A stretch of DNA of 31,496 bases from an uncultured Oscillospiraceae bacterium (GCA_910577415.1 CAJTLK010000008.1:1-31496); one strand, 5' to 3'; numbered from the stretch's first letter, positions 1-7,882 are shown. Notes: generated from the sequence alone by a model not told the origin. Made by a program: numbers and translations.

Positions 1-68
1 TGGGGGTGGTCTCCTCCATCAAGACCCGCTCCCTGCCAAGCTGGCTCAAGGATCGGAGCAATTTTTGA
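1..68 (+). CDS. 3' end of an unidentified gene (partial)
   Basis: One frame is open from the left edge to a TGA at 66-68 and encodes about 21 residues ending WLKDRSNF. The codons (GTG GTC TCC TCC ATC AAG ACC CGC) carry the G/C-rich third positions of the neighbouring real genes, and a strong terminator follows 31 bp later. It is therefore probably the end of a gene that starts outside the window. Too little is present to name a family. Confidence 0.45.
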   Translation, partial: GVVSSIKTRSLPSWLKDRSNF

Positions 69-99
69 ATTCAGCGGCAAGCTCTGCATTGTAAAAACT

Positions 100-133
100 A
101 TACCCCCCGGCCAAAAATTTGGCCGGGGGGTAT
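100..133 (+). terminator. Rho-independent terminator, possibly bidirectional
   Basis: A perfect inverted repeat has 16-nt arms (ATACCCCCCGGCCAAA at 100-115 and its complement at 118-133). A T-rich stretch follows on the plus strand, and an A-run precedes it, which gives a T-run on the other strand. It lies between the partial gene ending at 68 and the SLH gene starting at 203, so it most likely ends the upstream transcript. Confidence 0.85.
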
Positions 134-202
134 ATCTTTCTTGTCGGCGGTAAAAATACCAGTACCCCAATCTGGCTTTGACCACAACAAGGAGGTTATT
201 TT

Positions 203-1189
203 ATGAAACACCGTCTCACTCGCCGCTTGCTGGCCCTTTTCTGTGCCGGCGCCCTCAGCTTCGTCCTTCCCGCCTCGGCCAATCTGTTCCTGGCCGAGGA
301 CATCCAGACCGTCTCCGCCGTCAACCACCCGCCGGTGGCCGAGGCGCTGACCCTCACCACCTATAAAAATGTGGAAGTGCAGGGCACCTTCGCCGGAGTG
401 GACCCTGAGGGCGACCTTCTCACCTTCCAGCTCATCAGCAACCCCGCCAGGGGCGCCGTGACCCAGGCAGAGGAGGGCTCTGCCACCTTCACCTACACCC
501 CCTATGAGAACAAGACCGGCAAGGACGCCTTCACCTATGTGGCGGTGGACGCCCTGGGTAACACCTCCTCCCCCGCCACCGTCTCCATCAAGATCGAAAA
601 GCAGAAGACCAAGGTCACCTACTCCGATATGACCGGGGTAGAGGGTCACAAGGAGGCCATTCGTCTGGCTGAGGCCGGAATGCTGGTGGGTGAAAAGATG
701 GGAAAGGATTATTTCTTCCATCCTGAGCAGACCATGTCCCGTGCCCAATTTACCGCCCTGGCTATGGAAGTAGCCGAGCTGGAGGGCATGAAGGGAGTCA
801 CTCTTACCGGCTTTGCTGATGATGAGACCATGGCTCTCTGGGCCAAGCCCTATGTCTCTGCCGCCCTGCGCTCCGGCGTGGTCCGTGGCAGCTTTGATGA
901 ACAGGGCCAGGTGGTCTTCCTTCCCGATACCCCCGTCACCGCCGCCGAGGCCGCCGTTCTCCTGAACCGGGCTCTGGGCGTGACCGACGTCCCCTCCATT
1001 TCCGAGACCATGGCAGATGTGCCCACCTGGTGCGTTCAGGCCGTGGCCAATCTGGACAGCTGCGGGGCCATGCCCGCCTCCGCCGTCCTCTCTGAGCCGT
1101 TGACCCGCGCCCAGGCCGCCGTTATGCTGGACCGGGCCATGGATGTGATAGACAGCCGGGACCAGGGCGGATGGTTCAACTGGGGCTAA
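203..1189 (+). CDS. Secreted SLH-domain protein with a cadherin/Ig-like domain
   Basis: This 328-aa exported envelope protein starts at ATG 203, 7 bp after AAGGAGG (189-195). Residues 1-27 form a signal peptide (KHRLTRR, a hydrophobic core, then a PASA-N cleavage-like site). Residues about 42-132 resemble a cadherin-like/bacterial Ig module (VDPEGD, then TYTPYENKTG and DAFTYVAVDALGN). Three SLH-like repeats follow at about 137-192, 200-260 and 267-317, each with the usual [MP]xRAQxxxL-type helix (MSRAQFTAL, VTAAEAAVLL, LTRAQAAVML). SLH repeats normally anchor proteins to pyruvylated secondary wall polymer, so a cell-surface location is inferred. Calcium binding by the Ig-like part is possible but not shown. 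The gene sits alone between two terminators. The exact role, whether structural or adhesive, is unknown. Confidence 0.85.
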   Translation: MKHRLTRRLLALFCAGALSFVLPASANLFLAEDIQTVSAVNHPPVAEALTLTTYKNVEVQGTFAGVDPEGDLLTFQLISNPARGAVTQAEEGSATFTYTPYENKTGKDAFTYVAVDALGNTSSPATVSIKIEKQKTKVTYSDMTGVEGHKEAIRLAEAGMLVGEKMGKDYFFHPEQTMSRAQFTALAMEVAELEGMKGVTLTGFADDETMALWAKPYVSAALRSGVVRGSFDEQGQVVFLPDTPVTAAEAAVLLNRALGVTDVPSISETMADVPTWCVQAVANLDSCGAMPASAVLSEPLTRAQAAVMLDRAMDVIDSRDQGGWFNWG

Positions 1190-1222
1190 CCCCCCTCATG
1201 CAGACTTTCACAATAGTTATAA

Positions 1223-1262
1223 AAGAATTGCCGACAAGCAAAATTCCTTGTCGGCAATTCTT
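1223..1262. terminator. Bidirectional terminator between convergent genes
   Basis: Perfect 16-bp arms (AAGAATTGCCGACAAG at 1223-1238 and its complement at 1247-1262) flank an 8-nt loop. A/T-rich flanks lie on both sides. It sits between the converging SLH gene (ends 1189) and the MgtC-like gene (ends 1303), so it can serve both. Confidence 0.85.
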
Positions 1263-1302
1263 ATTGTTTAGCACTTCTTGTGATCTCCGCACTTTTTACA
1301 AC

Positions 1303-2031
1303 TTACCGCATCTCTTCAATATGGTAAATGTAGTCCAGCGTGCTCAACGCCTGAATGATCTCGCTGTGAGTCTTGTACTTCTTCAGTTCCTGGCTGCTCA
1401 CGGAGATCATCACCGTATAAACGCTCAGCCCCGAGCCGAGATAGGCGGCGTTAGACTCGATGTCGTCGATGCTCATACCCAGGCGGCGAATGGTGGTGAC
1501 AAAATCCTGAAGGTTGCTCCGGCTCTTCAGTTCCAGATGGACCTCAAAGTGGTTGGAACGGTTGGTGAGCCACCCCTCCACGGCGGGCAGCCAGGAGAGG
1601 ATACACAGCAAAAAGAGGAAGGACACCACCGCCACCGTATAGAACCCGGCGCCGGCGGAAAGACCGATAATGCCGCAGGTCCAAAGACCCGCGGAGGTAG
1701 TCAGCCCCTTGATCTGGTTCCGGGAGCTGAAGAGGATGGAGTTGCCGCTGAGCATGGCAACTCCGATGACCGTGGCCGCCGACAGCAGCGGGAGTTGAAA
1801 AAAGTAAAGGTCCAGCAGCATGGCGATAGCCGAAGCCAGGGACACCAGAATAAAGGTCCGCAGTCCCGCCGAGTGCCGCTTGCTGGCCCGTTCACAGCCG
1901 ATGACGGCGGCAAAGACCGTGGCCATGGAAAGCCGCAGCAGAATAGAGCCTACCGTCAGAGTTCCGGCCCATTCCCCCAGAAGGTCTACAATGGGATCGG
2001 AAAAAGAAAAGAATATCCGCATATCCGGCAT
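1303..2031 (-). CDS. MgtC/SapB-family membrane protein
   Basis: This is a 242-aa protein. The N-terminal two-thirds hold about five hydrophobic segments and the MgtC-family signature region (IGCERASKRHSAGLRTFILV, then GLTTSAGLWTCGIIGLSAG). The C-terminal ~80 residues look like the ACT-like cytoplasmic domain found in longer MgtC proteins. ATG 2031 is preceded by AGGAGG at 8-bp spacing. The gene begins 12 bp after the antiporter gene's stop and is surely co-transcribed with it. Known MgtC proteins affect survival at low magnesium or in acid, in some species by inhibiting the F-type ATP synthase. They are not magnesium importers themselves. The pairing with a proton antiporter points to ion or pH homeostasis, which is inference. 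Confidence 0.88.
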   Translation of the reverse strand: MPDMRIFFSFSDPIVDLLGEWAGTLTVGSILLRLSMATVFAAVIGCERASKRHSAGLRTFILVSLASAIAMLLDLYFFQLPLLSAATVIGVAMLSGNSILFSSRNQIKGLTTSAGLWTCGIIGLSAGAGFYTVAVVSFLFLLCILSWLPAVEGWLTNRSNHFEVHLELKSRSNLQDFVTTIRRLGMSIDDIESNAAYLGSGLSVYTVMISVSSQELKKYKTHSEIIQALSTLDYIYHIEEMR

Positions 2032-2043
2032 ATCCGCCGCCTC

Positions 2044-3468
2044 CTATCTTCGATTCTGGCCGTGGCCCCGGCCCATCATGGCGTACTGCTCCTCGGCCGC
2101 CTCCAAAAACGCCTGCTCGTTGAGCGTCATCTCATCGGTGTGCTCGGGCAGCTCCCGCTGGATGGCCTGAATTTGTTCCACCAGCAGTTCCACCGCGTTC
2201 TTAGGCGGCCCGGAAATAGAATCGACAGGCACCAGGTCATCCAGGTCGTTGGAGTAAGACTTGGAGAGGTAAAGGGCCAGCTTGGCGCAGGCCGGGCCAA
2301 TCAGCTCGTAGAGCACACTGGAGGCCAGAATGATGGTCTCCAGGGACTCCCCCATCTCCCCGCCCAAGGTGCGGGCTCCCAGGGCCGCCAGGCCAATTGC
2401 CACCCCTGCCTGTGGGATCAGAGCCAGGCCCAGATAGTTGCGGACCTCCTTCTTCTTCCCTGCCAGCAAACACCCCAAAAAGGCGCCAATGTACTTGCCC
2501 ACGATACGGACGATGAAGTAAAGCCCTCCAATGACCATCAGCGGCACGCCGCCGATAAAGGTGGAGGAGTTGCCCAGAGCGTCCAACTGGAAATTCAGGC
2601 CCGAACGAACGAAGAACAGCAACAGGATAGGGGGACTGAAATAGTTGAGCTGCTTGAATATCTTATCATCGTCGGTGATGTTGATATAAGCCGTGCCCAT
2701 AGACATGCACCCCAGCAGCGGAGACACATCCAGCAGCGCGCACACTCCGCAGAACGCGAACAGCGTGGCAACTGAAATAATGAGCCGGTTGTCGGTGGAG
2801 CGCTTCTTGGGCATGAGCAGCTTCATTCCCACACCGAAAACTCCGCCCAACAGGAAAACTCCCGCGTTCACCAGCAGGGGCTTGAGCATACTGCTGGCCT
2901 GGAAGGCCCCGGAATTCACGGCCAGAGCGATGTAGATGGCCATGCTGTAAGCCACCAGCCCCACCACGTCGTCCAGGGCCACCACTTGTAATAAGGTATC
3001 TACAAAGTCTCCCTTGGCTCCGGTCTGCCGAATGGTCATCAGCGTCGAGGCGGGCGCCGTGGCAGCGGCCAGAGCCGCCAGCACCAGTGAGAATGTAAGG
3101 TCTATTCCCAGAATGAAATAGGTCATCAGGAAAATCAGCAGCGAGGCCATGCAGCTTTCAAAGAGGGTCACGACGACCACCTTCGCCCCGTTGCGCTTTA
3201 ATGTCTCCAGCCGGAAAAACTCGCCGGTGCTGAATGCAATGAACGCCAGGGCAATATCGGCGATGAAATCCATCCCCTCGATGATCTCCCCCGGCACCAT
3301 GTTCAGACAGAACGGCCCCAGCAGCACACCCGCCAGTATGTAGGCCGTCACCTTGGGCAGCTTGAGCTTCTTGGTGAGCCGGGTCATGGCAAATCCCAGG
3401 AAAAGCATCAGCGCAATCGAGATGATGACCCGCGCCACCGACGAGGTCCCTTCCATCCATCCGCCCAC
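2044..3468 (-). CDS. CPA2-family cation:proton antiporter (NapA/Kef-type)
   Basis: This is an integral membrane antiporter of about 474 aa with roughly 12-13 hydrophobic segments. The unwound-helix motif TAP (residues 137-139) and the paired aspartates in ALDDVVGL (D166-D167) are visible. In this family a DD pair marks electrogenic exchangers of the NapA type, whereas electroneutral ones carry ND. The C-terminal ~60 residues are a soluble tail without a recognisable RCK/TrkA-N domain, so it is not a full Kef channel-type protein. A longer frame starts with GTG at 3477, but that codon abuts AAGGAGG. The GTG at 3468 has an ideal 8-bp spacing and is preferred. It is first gene of an operon with the MgtC-like gene and has its own sigma-A promoter. 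Substrate (Na+ or K+) cannot be told. Confidence 0.88.
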   Translation of the reverse strand: MGGWMEGTSSVARVIISIALMLFLGFAMTRLTKKLKLPKVTAYILAGVLLGPFCLNMVPGEIIEGMDFIADIALAFIAFSTGEFFRLETLKRNGAKVVVVTLFESCMASLLIFLMTYFILGIDLTFSLVLAALAAATAPASTLMTIRQTGAKGDFVDTLLQVVALDDVVGLVAYSMAIYIALAVNSGAFQASSMLKPLLVNAGVFLLGGVFGVGMKLLMPKKRSTDNRLIISVATLFAFCGVCALLDVSPLLGCMSMGTAYINITDDDKIFKQLNYFSPPILLLFFVRSGLNFQLDALGNSSTFIGGVPLMVIGGLYFIVRIVGKYIGAFLGCLLAGKKKEVRNYLGLALIPQAGVAIGLAALGARTLGGEMGESLETIILASSVLYELIGPACAKLALYLSKSYSNDLDDLVPVDSISGPPKNAVELLVEQIQAIQRELPEHTDEMTLNEQAFLEAAEEQYAMMGRGHGQNRR

Positions 3469-3497
3469 GAGTACCACCTCCTTAAAATGATTTTCCT

Positions 3498-3526
3498 ATT
3501 ATAGCCCCCTCTTTCCTATTTGTAAA
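3498..3526 (-). promoter_or_regulatory. Sigma-A promoter of the antiporter/mgtC operon
   Basis: On the minus strand there is TTTACA (3526-3521), a 17-bp spacer, then the perfect -10 TATAAT (3503-3498). It lies about 30 bp upstream of the chosen start at 3468. The surrounding region is AT-rich compared with the genes. Confidence 0.8.
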
Positions 3527-3596
3527 GTGCTTTTTCTTATTTTCTTGTTCAATGTGTAAAACGGATATAAAACTTTCATTAGAATTTTTGGATATA

Positions 3597-3625
3597 TTGA
3601 CATTTCCTCCCGAGGGGTCTATAAT
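3597..3625 (+). promoter_or_regulatory. Perfect consensus sigma-A promoter of the ABC importer
   Basis: TTGACA (3597-3602), a 17-bp spacer and TATAAT (3620-3625) match the consensus exactly. The expected transcription start is near 3632, giving an ~80-nt leader before the ATG at 3714. The importer should be strongly expressed unless repressed. The region between this and the divergent promoter at 3498-3526 would hold any operator, but no convincing one was seen. Confidence 0.9.
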
Positions 3626-3713
3626 GTGCCTATCACCCAGACTGGGGCGGAGCAGTTGTCCGTTCTCCGTAACCTACTCCCTCTGGGAAAACAAGTAAGG
3701 AGGATACATAGTT

Positions 3714-4883
3714 ATGAACAAGAAAAGGCTTCTGGCCCTGCTCCTGGCCGGCGTCATGGGCATGTCCCTGACCGCCTGCGGCGAGAAGAAGGCCGACCCG
3801 GCCCCCGCCCCCTCCGCCGCCGCTCCCGTTGAGAGCAAGGCTGCCGATCCCGCTCCCGCCGATCCCATGGACGAGCTGATCGCCGCGGCCCAGGCCGAGG
3901 GTGAGCTGGTGGTTTACGGCTCCTGCGAGGAGGAGTACCTGGCCGCCGCCTGCGCCGGCTTCGAGAAAAAGTACGGCATCAAGACCACCTATCAGCGCCT
4001 GTCCACCGGTGAGGTCCAGGCCAAGATCGAGGAAGAGAACGGCAACCCCTCCGCCGACACCTGGTTCGGCGGCACCACCGATCCCTATAACGTCGTGGCC
4101 GCCAAGGGCCTTCTGGAGCCCTATGCCGCCATCAACGCCTCCCACATCACCAAGCCCGTCTACAAGCACGCCGACAATATGTGGCACGGCATCTACACCG
4201 GCATCCTGGGCTTCATGGTCAACCGTGAGGAGCTGGACCGCATGAACATTGCCGTTCCCCAGGATTGGCCCGACCTGCTCAAGCCCGAGTACAAGGGTCT
4301 CATCTGGCTGTCCAACTACAATACCGCCGGCACCGCCAAGCTGGTCATCAACACCATGATCCAGAAGTACGGCCACGACGAGGGCATCCAGTACCTGGTC
4401 GACCTGGACAAGAACATCGAGGTCTACACCAAGTCCGGCTCCGGCCCGTCCAAGAACGTGGGCACCGGCGAGTGCGTGGTAGGTATCGGCTTCCTCCACG
4501 ACGGCATCACCCAGATTTTGGACAACGGCTACGACAACATTGAGTTGGTCATCCCCTCCTCCGGAACCTCCTGCGAGATCGGCGCCACCGCTATCTTCAA
4601 GGGTGCCAAGCATCCCAACGCCGCCAAGCTGTGGGTCGAGTACGCTCTGTCCCCCGACTGCGTCAATCAGGCCGACGAGGTTGGTTCCTACCAGTTCCTG
4701 GTCCTGGACAACGCCGAGCAGCCCCAAGCTGCCTACGACTTCGGCCTGGACCCCAACAACGTGATGGACTATGACTTCGAAGACGCCACCAAGAACATCG
4801 GCACCTACATCGAGGAAGTCATGGCCGCTCTGGCCGCCTCCGGCGCCAACACCGGCGACGAGAACCGCTTCCAGGTGAAGTGA
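3714..4883 (+). CDS. ABC transporter substrate-binding lipoprotein, FbpA/AfuA-like
   Basis: This is a 389-aa extracellular binding protein. Residues 1-21 are a lipoprotein signal (NKKRLLALLLAGVMG, lipobox LTAC) with the lipidated Cys at 22. A Pro/Ala linker runs to about residue 50, followed by a periplasmic-binding fold of the ferric/sugar-phosphate/phosphonate type (ELVVYGSC, STGEVQAKI, SADTWFGGTTDPY). FbpA-type iron binders carry a Tyr-Tyr pair in the second lobe. Here the corresponding stretch reads GFLHDGI (H262, D263), so iron coordination looks unlikely. ATG 3714 lies 10 bp after AAGGAGG, downstream of a perfect promoter. The permease and ATPase genes follow, with a terminator and an inverted-repeat element between. 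That arrangement would give an excess of binding protein. The ligand is uncertain; a hexose phosphate or phosphonate is plausible. Confidence 0.88.
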   Translation: MNKKRLLALLLAGVMGMSLTACGEKKADPAPAPSAAAPVESKAADPAPADPMDELIAAAQAEGELVVYGSCEEEYLAAACAGFEKKYGIKTTYQRLSTGEVQAKIEEENGNPSADTWFGGTTDPYNVVAAKGLLEPYAAINASHITKPVYKHADNMWHGIYTGILGFMVNREELDRMNIAVPQDWPDLLKPEYKGLIWLSNYNTAGTAKLVINTMIQKYGHDEGIQYLVDLDKNIEVYTKSGSGPSKNVGTGECVVGIGFLHDGITQILDNGYDNIELVIPSSGTSCEIGATAIFKGAKHPNAAKLWVEYALSPDCVNQADEVGSYQFLVLDNAEQPQAAYDFGLDPNNVMDYDFEDATKNIGTYIEEVMAALAASGANTGDENRFQVK

Positions 4884-4916
4884 TCTCTCCCATCGGCAAC
4901 TGAATCATGAACGGCA

Positions 4917-4953
4917 GGGGGGATGGAGGCTTACCTCCATCCCCCCTCCTTTT
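4917..4953 (+). terminator. Intra-operon terminator/attenuator after the binding-protein gene
   Basis: GGGGGGATGGAGG (4917-4929) pairs perfectly with 4934-4946 across a CTTA loop, followed by a T-rich tract. It lies 34 bp after the binding-protein stop and before the permease gene. No clear new promoter was found after it. Partial read-through is the likely route to permease expression. Confidence 0.85.
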
Positions 4954-4956
4954 CAA

Positions 4957-5028
4957 ATGGGAAAAAGCTCTTTTCCCTGCCTGGGAAAGAACATTTTCTC
5001 CTTTTCGGGGAAAAGCTCTTTTTCCCAT
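4957..5028 (+). repeat. 72-nt inverted-repeat element with three 19-nt boxes
   Basis: The outer arms ATGGGAAAAAG (4957-4967) and CTTTTTCCCAT (5018-5028) are perfectly complementary. After a 2-nt mismatch the stem continues (4970-4977 with 5008-5015), giving a stem of about 21 bp. Inside are three related, roughly palindromic 19-nt boxes starting GGGAAA at 4959, 4983 and 5008, about one every 24-25 bp. Boxes 1 and 3 can each form their own 7-bp hairpin (GGGAAAA/TTTTCCC) instead. The element lies in the gap between the terminator at 4917-4953 and the permease start. It may stabilise or process the mRNA, act as an operator array, or be a small mobile palindrome. None of these is established. Confidence 0.7.
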
Positions 5029-5068
5029 GCCAGTCCCGACCCACATTTTTTGAAAGGGGGCTATGTCT

Positions 5069-6784
5069 ATGGCCAAAAGTCAAAGCGCTGCCCTGGATCG
5101 AAAAAAGCTGATGGCCGACCCCGTTATGGTCTGCACCATCGTGGTCCTCATCACCTTCCTGACCCTGTTCATCCTCTACCCCCTTGCCATCCTTCTGGTG
5201 GACAGCTTTTACGCCCCCGATGACGGCGGCGTCACCCTGTCCATCTTCCAGCGGATCATGGCCATGCCCAACTTCCGCAGCGCCATTGGCAACACCCTGA
5301 AGGTGGGCTTTCTGGTAGGCATTCTATCCACCGTCGTCGGCCTTCTCTTTGCCTATGTGGAGGTCTACGTCAAGGTGGGCAAGGTAGTAGGCGGCCTTTT
5401 TAAGGTGGTCTCCATGCTGCCTGTGGTCTCCCCGCCCTTCGTGCTCTCCCTGTCCATGATCATGCTCTTCGGCAAGGCGGGCCTCATCACCCGGCACCTG
5501 CTGGGCATCTACGATAACAGCGTCTACGGCTTCTGGGGCATTGTCATCGTCCAGTCCCTCACCTTCTTCCCGGTGTGCTACATGATGTTCCGGGGGCTTT
5601 TGAAAAACATTGACCCCTCCCTGGAGGAGGCCGCCCGTGACATGGGCGCCAGTCGGATGAAGGTCTTCCTTACCGTGACCTTCCCCCTGCTCCTCCCCGG
5701 CATCGGTAACGCCTTCCTGGTGACCTTTATCGAGTCCATTGCCGACTTTGCCAACCCCATGATTATTGGCGGCTCTTATGATACTCTGGCCACCACCATC
5801 TACCTCCAGATCACCGGCGCCTATGATAAGCAGGGCGCTGCGGCCATGGCCGTAGTGCTGCTGTGCATCACCCTGGCTATGTTCCTGGTGCAGAAGTACT
5901 ACCTGGAGGCCAAGACGGCAGCCACCCTCACCGGAAAGGCTTCCCGCGCCCGGATGCCCATCGCTGACAAGAGCGTCACCATTCCCTTGACCCTCCTGTG
6001 CGGCCTGGGGGCGGCTTTCGTCATCCTCATGTACATCTGCGTCCCCATCGGCGCCCTCTTCCCCACCTGGGGCCGCACCTTTACGCCCTTTACCCTGAAA
6101 TGGTTCAAGCTGGTCTTTACCCGCTACCACGGCTTCCAGGCTTTCCGGGACTCCTTTGTCCTCTCCCTCATCGCCTCCCCCATCACGGCATTGCTTTCCA
6201 TGATTATCTCCTATCTGGTGGTCAAGCGGAAGTTCAAGGCCAAGGGCTTTATTGAAGCCGTCTCCATGCTGGCCATGGCCGTGCCCGGCACGGTGCTGGG
6301 CGTAGGTTATATCCGTGGCTTCTCCGCCGGCGTGTTCCGCACCGGCTTCCTCCAAGGCATCTACGGCAGCGCCGCCATCCTCATCATCGTCTTTGTGGTG
6401 CGCTCTCTGCCCACGGGTACCCGAAGCGGCATTTCCGCCCTGCGGCAGATCGACAAATCCATTGAGGAGTCGGCCTACGATATGGGTGCCGACAGCTTCA
6501 AGGTCTTTATGACCGTGACCCTACCCCTCATCAAGGACTCCTTCCTCAGCGGCCTTGTCACCGCTTTCGTGCGAAGCATCACCGCTATCTCCGCCATCAT
6601 TCTGCTGGTAACGCCTCAGTTCCTACTTATCACAGTGCAGATCAACGAGTTCGCCGAAAAAGGCTCCTACGGTATCGCCTGTGCCTTTGCCAGTATTCTC
6701 ATTCTCATCACCTACGGCTCGGTGCTGTTGATGAACCTGTTCATCAAGTTTTTCGGTACCAGCCAGAAAATCAAGGAGGACTGA
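5069..6784 (+). CDS. ABC transporter permease, two fused membrane domains (FbpB/AfuB-like)
   Basis: This is a permease of about 571 aa made of two fused binding-protein-dependent permease domains with roughly 12 hydrophobic segments in total. Each half carries an EAA loop for contact with the ATPase: EEAARDMGAS...FPLLLPGI in the first and EESAYDMGAD...LPLIKDSF in the second. Fused permeases are typical of ferric-type (FbpB) and AfuB-type importers. The AAAGGGGG at 5053-5060 gives 8-bp spacing to ATG 5069. The in-frame ATG at 5063 would leave only 2 bp, so 5069 is preferred. The gene follows the binding-protein gene after 185 bp and precedes the ATPase gene by 3 bp. It therefore forms the membrane channel of this importer. 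Confidence 0.9.
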   Translation: MAKSQSAALDRKKLMADPVMVCTIVVLITFLTLFILYPLAILLVDSFYAPDDGGVTLSIFQRIMAMPNFRSAIGNTLKVGFLVGILSTVVGLLFAYVEVYVKVGKVVGGLFKVVSMLPVVSPPFVLSLSMIMLFGKAGLITRHLLGIYDNSVYGFWGIVIVQSLTFFPVCYMMFRGLLKNIDPSLEEAARDMGASRMKVFLTVTFPLLLPGIGNAFLVTFIESIADFANPMIIGGSYDTLATTIYLQITGAYDKQGAAAMAVVLLCITLAMFLVQKYYLEAKTAATLTGKASRARMPIADKSVTIPLTLLCGLGAAFVILMYICVPIGALFPTWGRTFTPFTLKWFKLVFTRYHGFQAFRDSFVLSLIASPITALLSMIISYLVVKRKFKAKGFIEAVSMLAMAVPGTVLGVGYIRGFSAGVFRTGFLQGIYGSAAILIIVFVVRSLPTGTRSGISALRQIDKSIEESAYDMGADSFKVFMTVTLPLIKDSFLSGLVTAFVRSITAISAIILLVTPQFLLITVQINEFAEKGSYGIACAFASILILITYGSVLLMNLFIKFFGTSQKIKED

Positions 6785-6787
6785 GCC

Positions 6788-7864
6788 ATGTCTAAAACGA
6801 AAAAAGGCGTGCGTTTGGAGCACATCTCGAAAATTTATCAGGACCCCAAGACCGGCAAGGACTTCTATGCCGTCAAGGACACCTCTCTGGATATTGAACC
6901 CGGCTCCTTTGTGACCCTGTTGGGCCCTTCCGGCTGCGGCAAAACCACCACCCTGCGGATGATCGCCGGGTTTGAAAGCCCGGATGAGGGTGAAATTTAT
7001 CTGGGTGACGAGCCTATCAATGAACTGACCCCCAATAAGCGGGACACGGCTATGGTCTTCCAGTCCTATGCCCTGCTCCCCCACTACAACATCTTTGACA
7101 ACGTGGCCTACGGCCTGAAGCTGCGGAAGCTGGACAAGGCCACTATTAAGGAGAAGGTCACCAACATCCTGAAGCTGGTGGGCCTGGAGGGCATGGAGGC
7201 CCGGATGACCAACCAGCTCTCCGGCGGCCAGCAGCAGCGGGTGGCCCTGGCCCGTGCCCTGGTCATCGAGCCGGGAGTGCTCCTTTTTGACGAGCCTCTT
7301 TCCAACCTGGACGCCAAGCTCCGGGTCTCCATGCGGACGGAAATTCGCCGTATCCAGCAAGAGGCGGGCATCACCGCCATCTACGTCACCCACGACCAGT
7401 CTGAGGCCATGGCCCTCTCGGACAATATCATCATCATGAACAAAGGCGTGGTGGCCCAGATGGGCACGCCCCAGGAAATTTACTACCATCCCAACAGCGA
7501 GTTTGTGGCCGACTTCATCGGTGAGGCCAACTTTCTCAAGGGCGTTATGACGGGCGCCGACGGCGACCACTCCTTGCTGGACGTGGCCGGGACCAAGGTC
7601 AGGGTCCCGGCCAAGGAGGGCATGACTCCCGGTGAGACCTATACCGTGGTCCTTCGTCCCGAGTCCGCCACCCTGGCCCCGGAGGGCGGCCTTCCCTGTC
7701 AGGTCGTTCTCTCCTGCTTTATGGGTTCTTACCAGAACTATCACGTGATGGTGGGCGATACCCTGGTGAAGCTCACCGACTACAATCCCAAGAACAAGCG
7801 CATCTACCAGGTGGGCGAGAGCTGCTCTCTGGTCTTCGACCCCGAATCTGTTCACATCCTGTAA
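6788..7864 (+). CDS. ABC transporter ATP-binding protein (FbpC/PotA-like)
   Basis: This 358-aa ATPase of the carbohydrate/iron/polyamine importer subfamily carries every expected motif. These are Walker A GPSGCGKT (46-53), the Q-loop Gln92 (VFQSYALLPH), signature LSGGQ (144-148), Walker B VLLFDEP with Glu169, and H-loop His202 in THD. The last ~100 residues form a TOBE-type regulatory domain. ATG 6788 comes 3 bp after the permease stop, with AAGGAGG inside the end of the permease gene, so the two are translationally close. It powers the importer with the two preceding gene products. A bidirectional terminator follows. The substrate must be read from the binding protein, not from this subunit. 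Confidence 0.93.
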   Translation: MSKTKKGVRLEHISKIYQDPKTGKDFYAVKDTSLDIEPGSFVTLLGPSGCGKTTTLRMIAGFESPDEGEIYLGDEPINELTPNKRDTAMVFQSYALLPHYNIFDNVAYGLKLRKLDKATIKEKVTNILKLVGLEGMEARMTNQLSGGQQQRVALARALVIEPGVLLFDEPLSNLDAKLRVSMRTEIRRIQQEAGITAIYVTHDQSEAMALSDNIIIMNKGVVAQMGTPQEIYYHPNSEFVADFIGEANFLKGVMTGADGDHSLLDVAGTKVRVPAKEGMTPGETYTVVLRPESATLAPEGGLPCQVVLSCFMGSYQNYHVMVGDTLVKLTDYNPKNKRIYQVGESCSLVFDPESVHIL

Positions 7865-7882
7865 AGGCATTCACTTTCACGC

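Noticed and set aside
1171..2775. A 534-codon plus-strand open frame
   Set aside because: It runs antisense across the MgtC-like and antiporter genes, has no ribosome binding site, and its translation is low-complexity Gln/Arg/Gly-rich. Long antisense frames are expected opposite G/C-biased genes.
3633..4727. A 364-codon minus-strand frame opposite the binding-protein gene
   Set aside because: The translation is Gly/Val/Leu-rich without any motif, and the plus-strand gene there has promoter, ribosome binding site, signal peptide and family match.
4923..5223. Overlapping small frames across the spacer before the permease gene, with a repetitive Gly-Lys-Leu-Phe pattern
   Set aside because: The repetition comes from the three 19-nt boxes, and the frames run into the permease gene out of frame. 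No ribosome binding site was found, so a structural element explains the pattern better.
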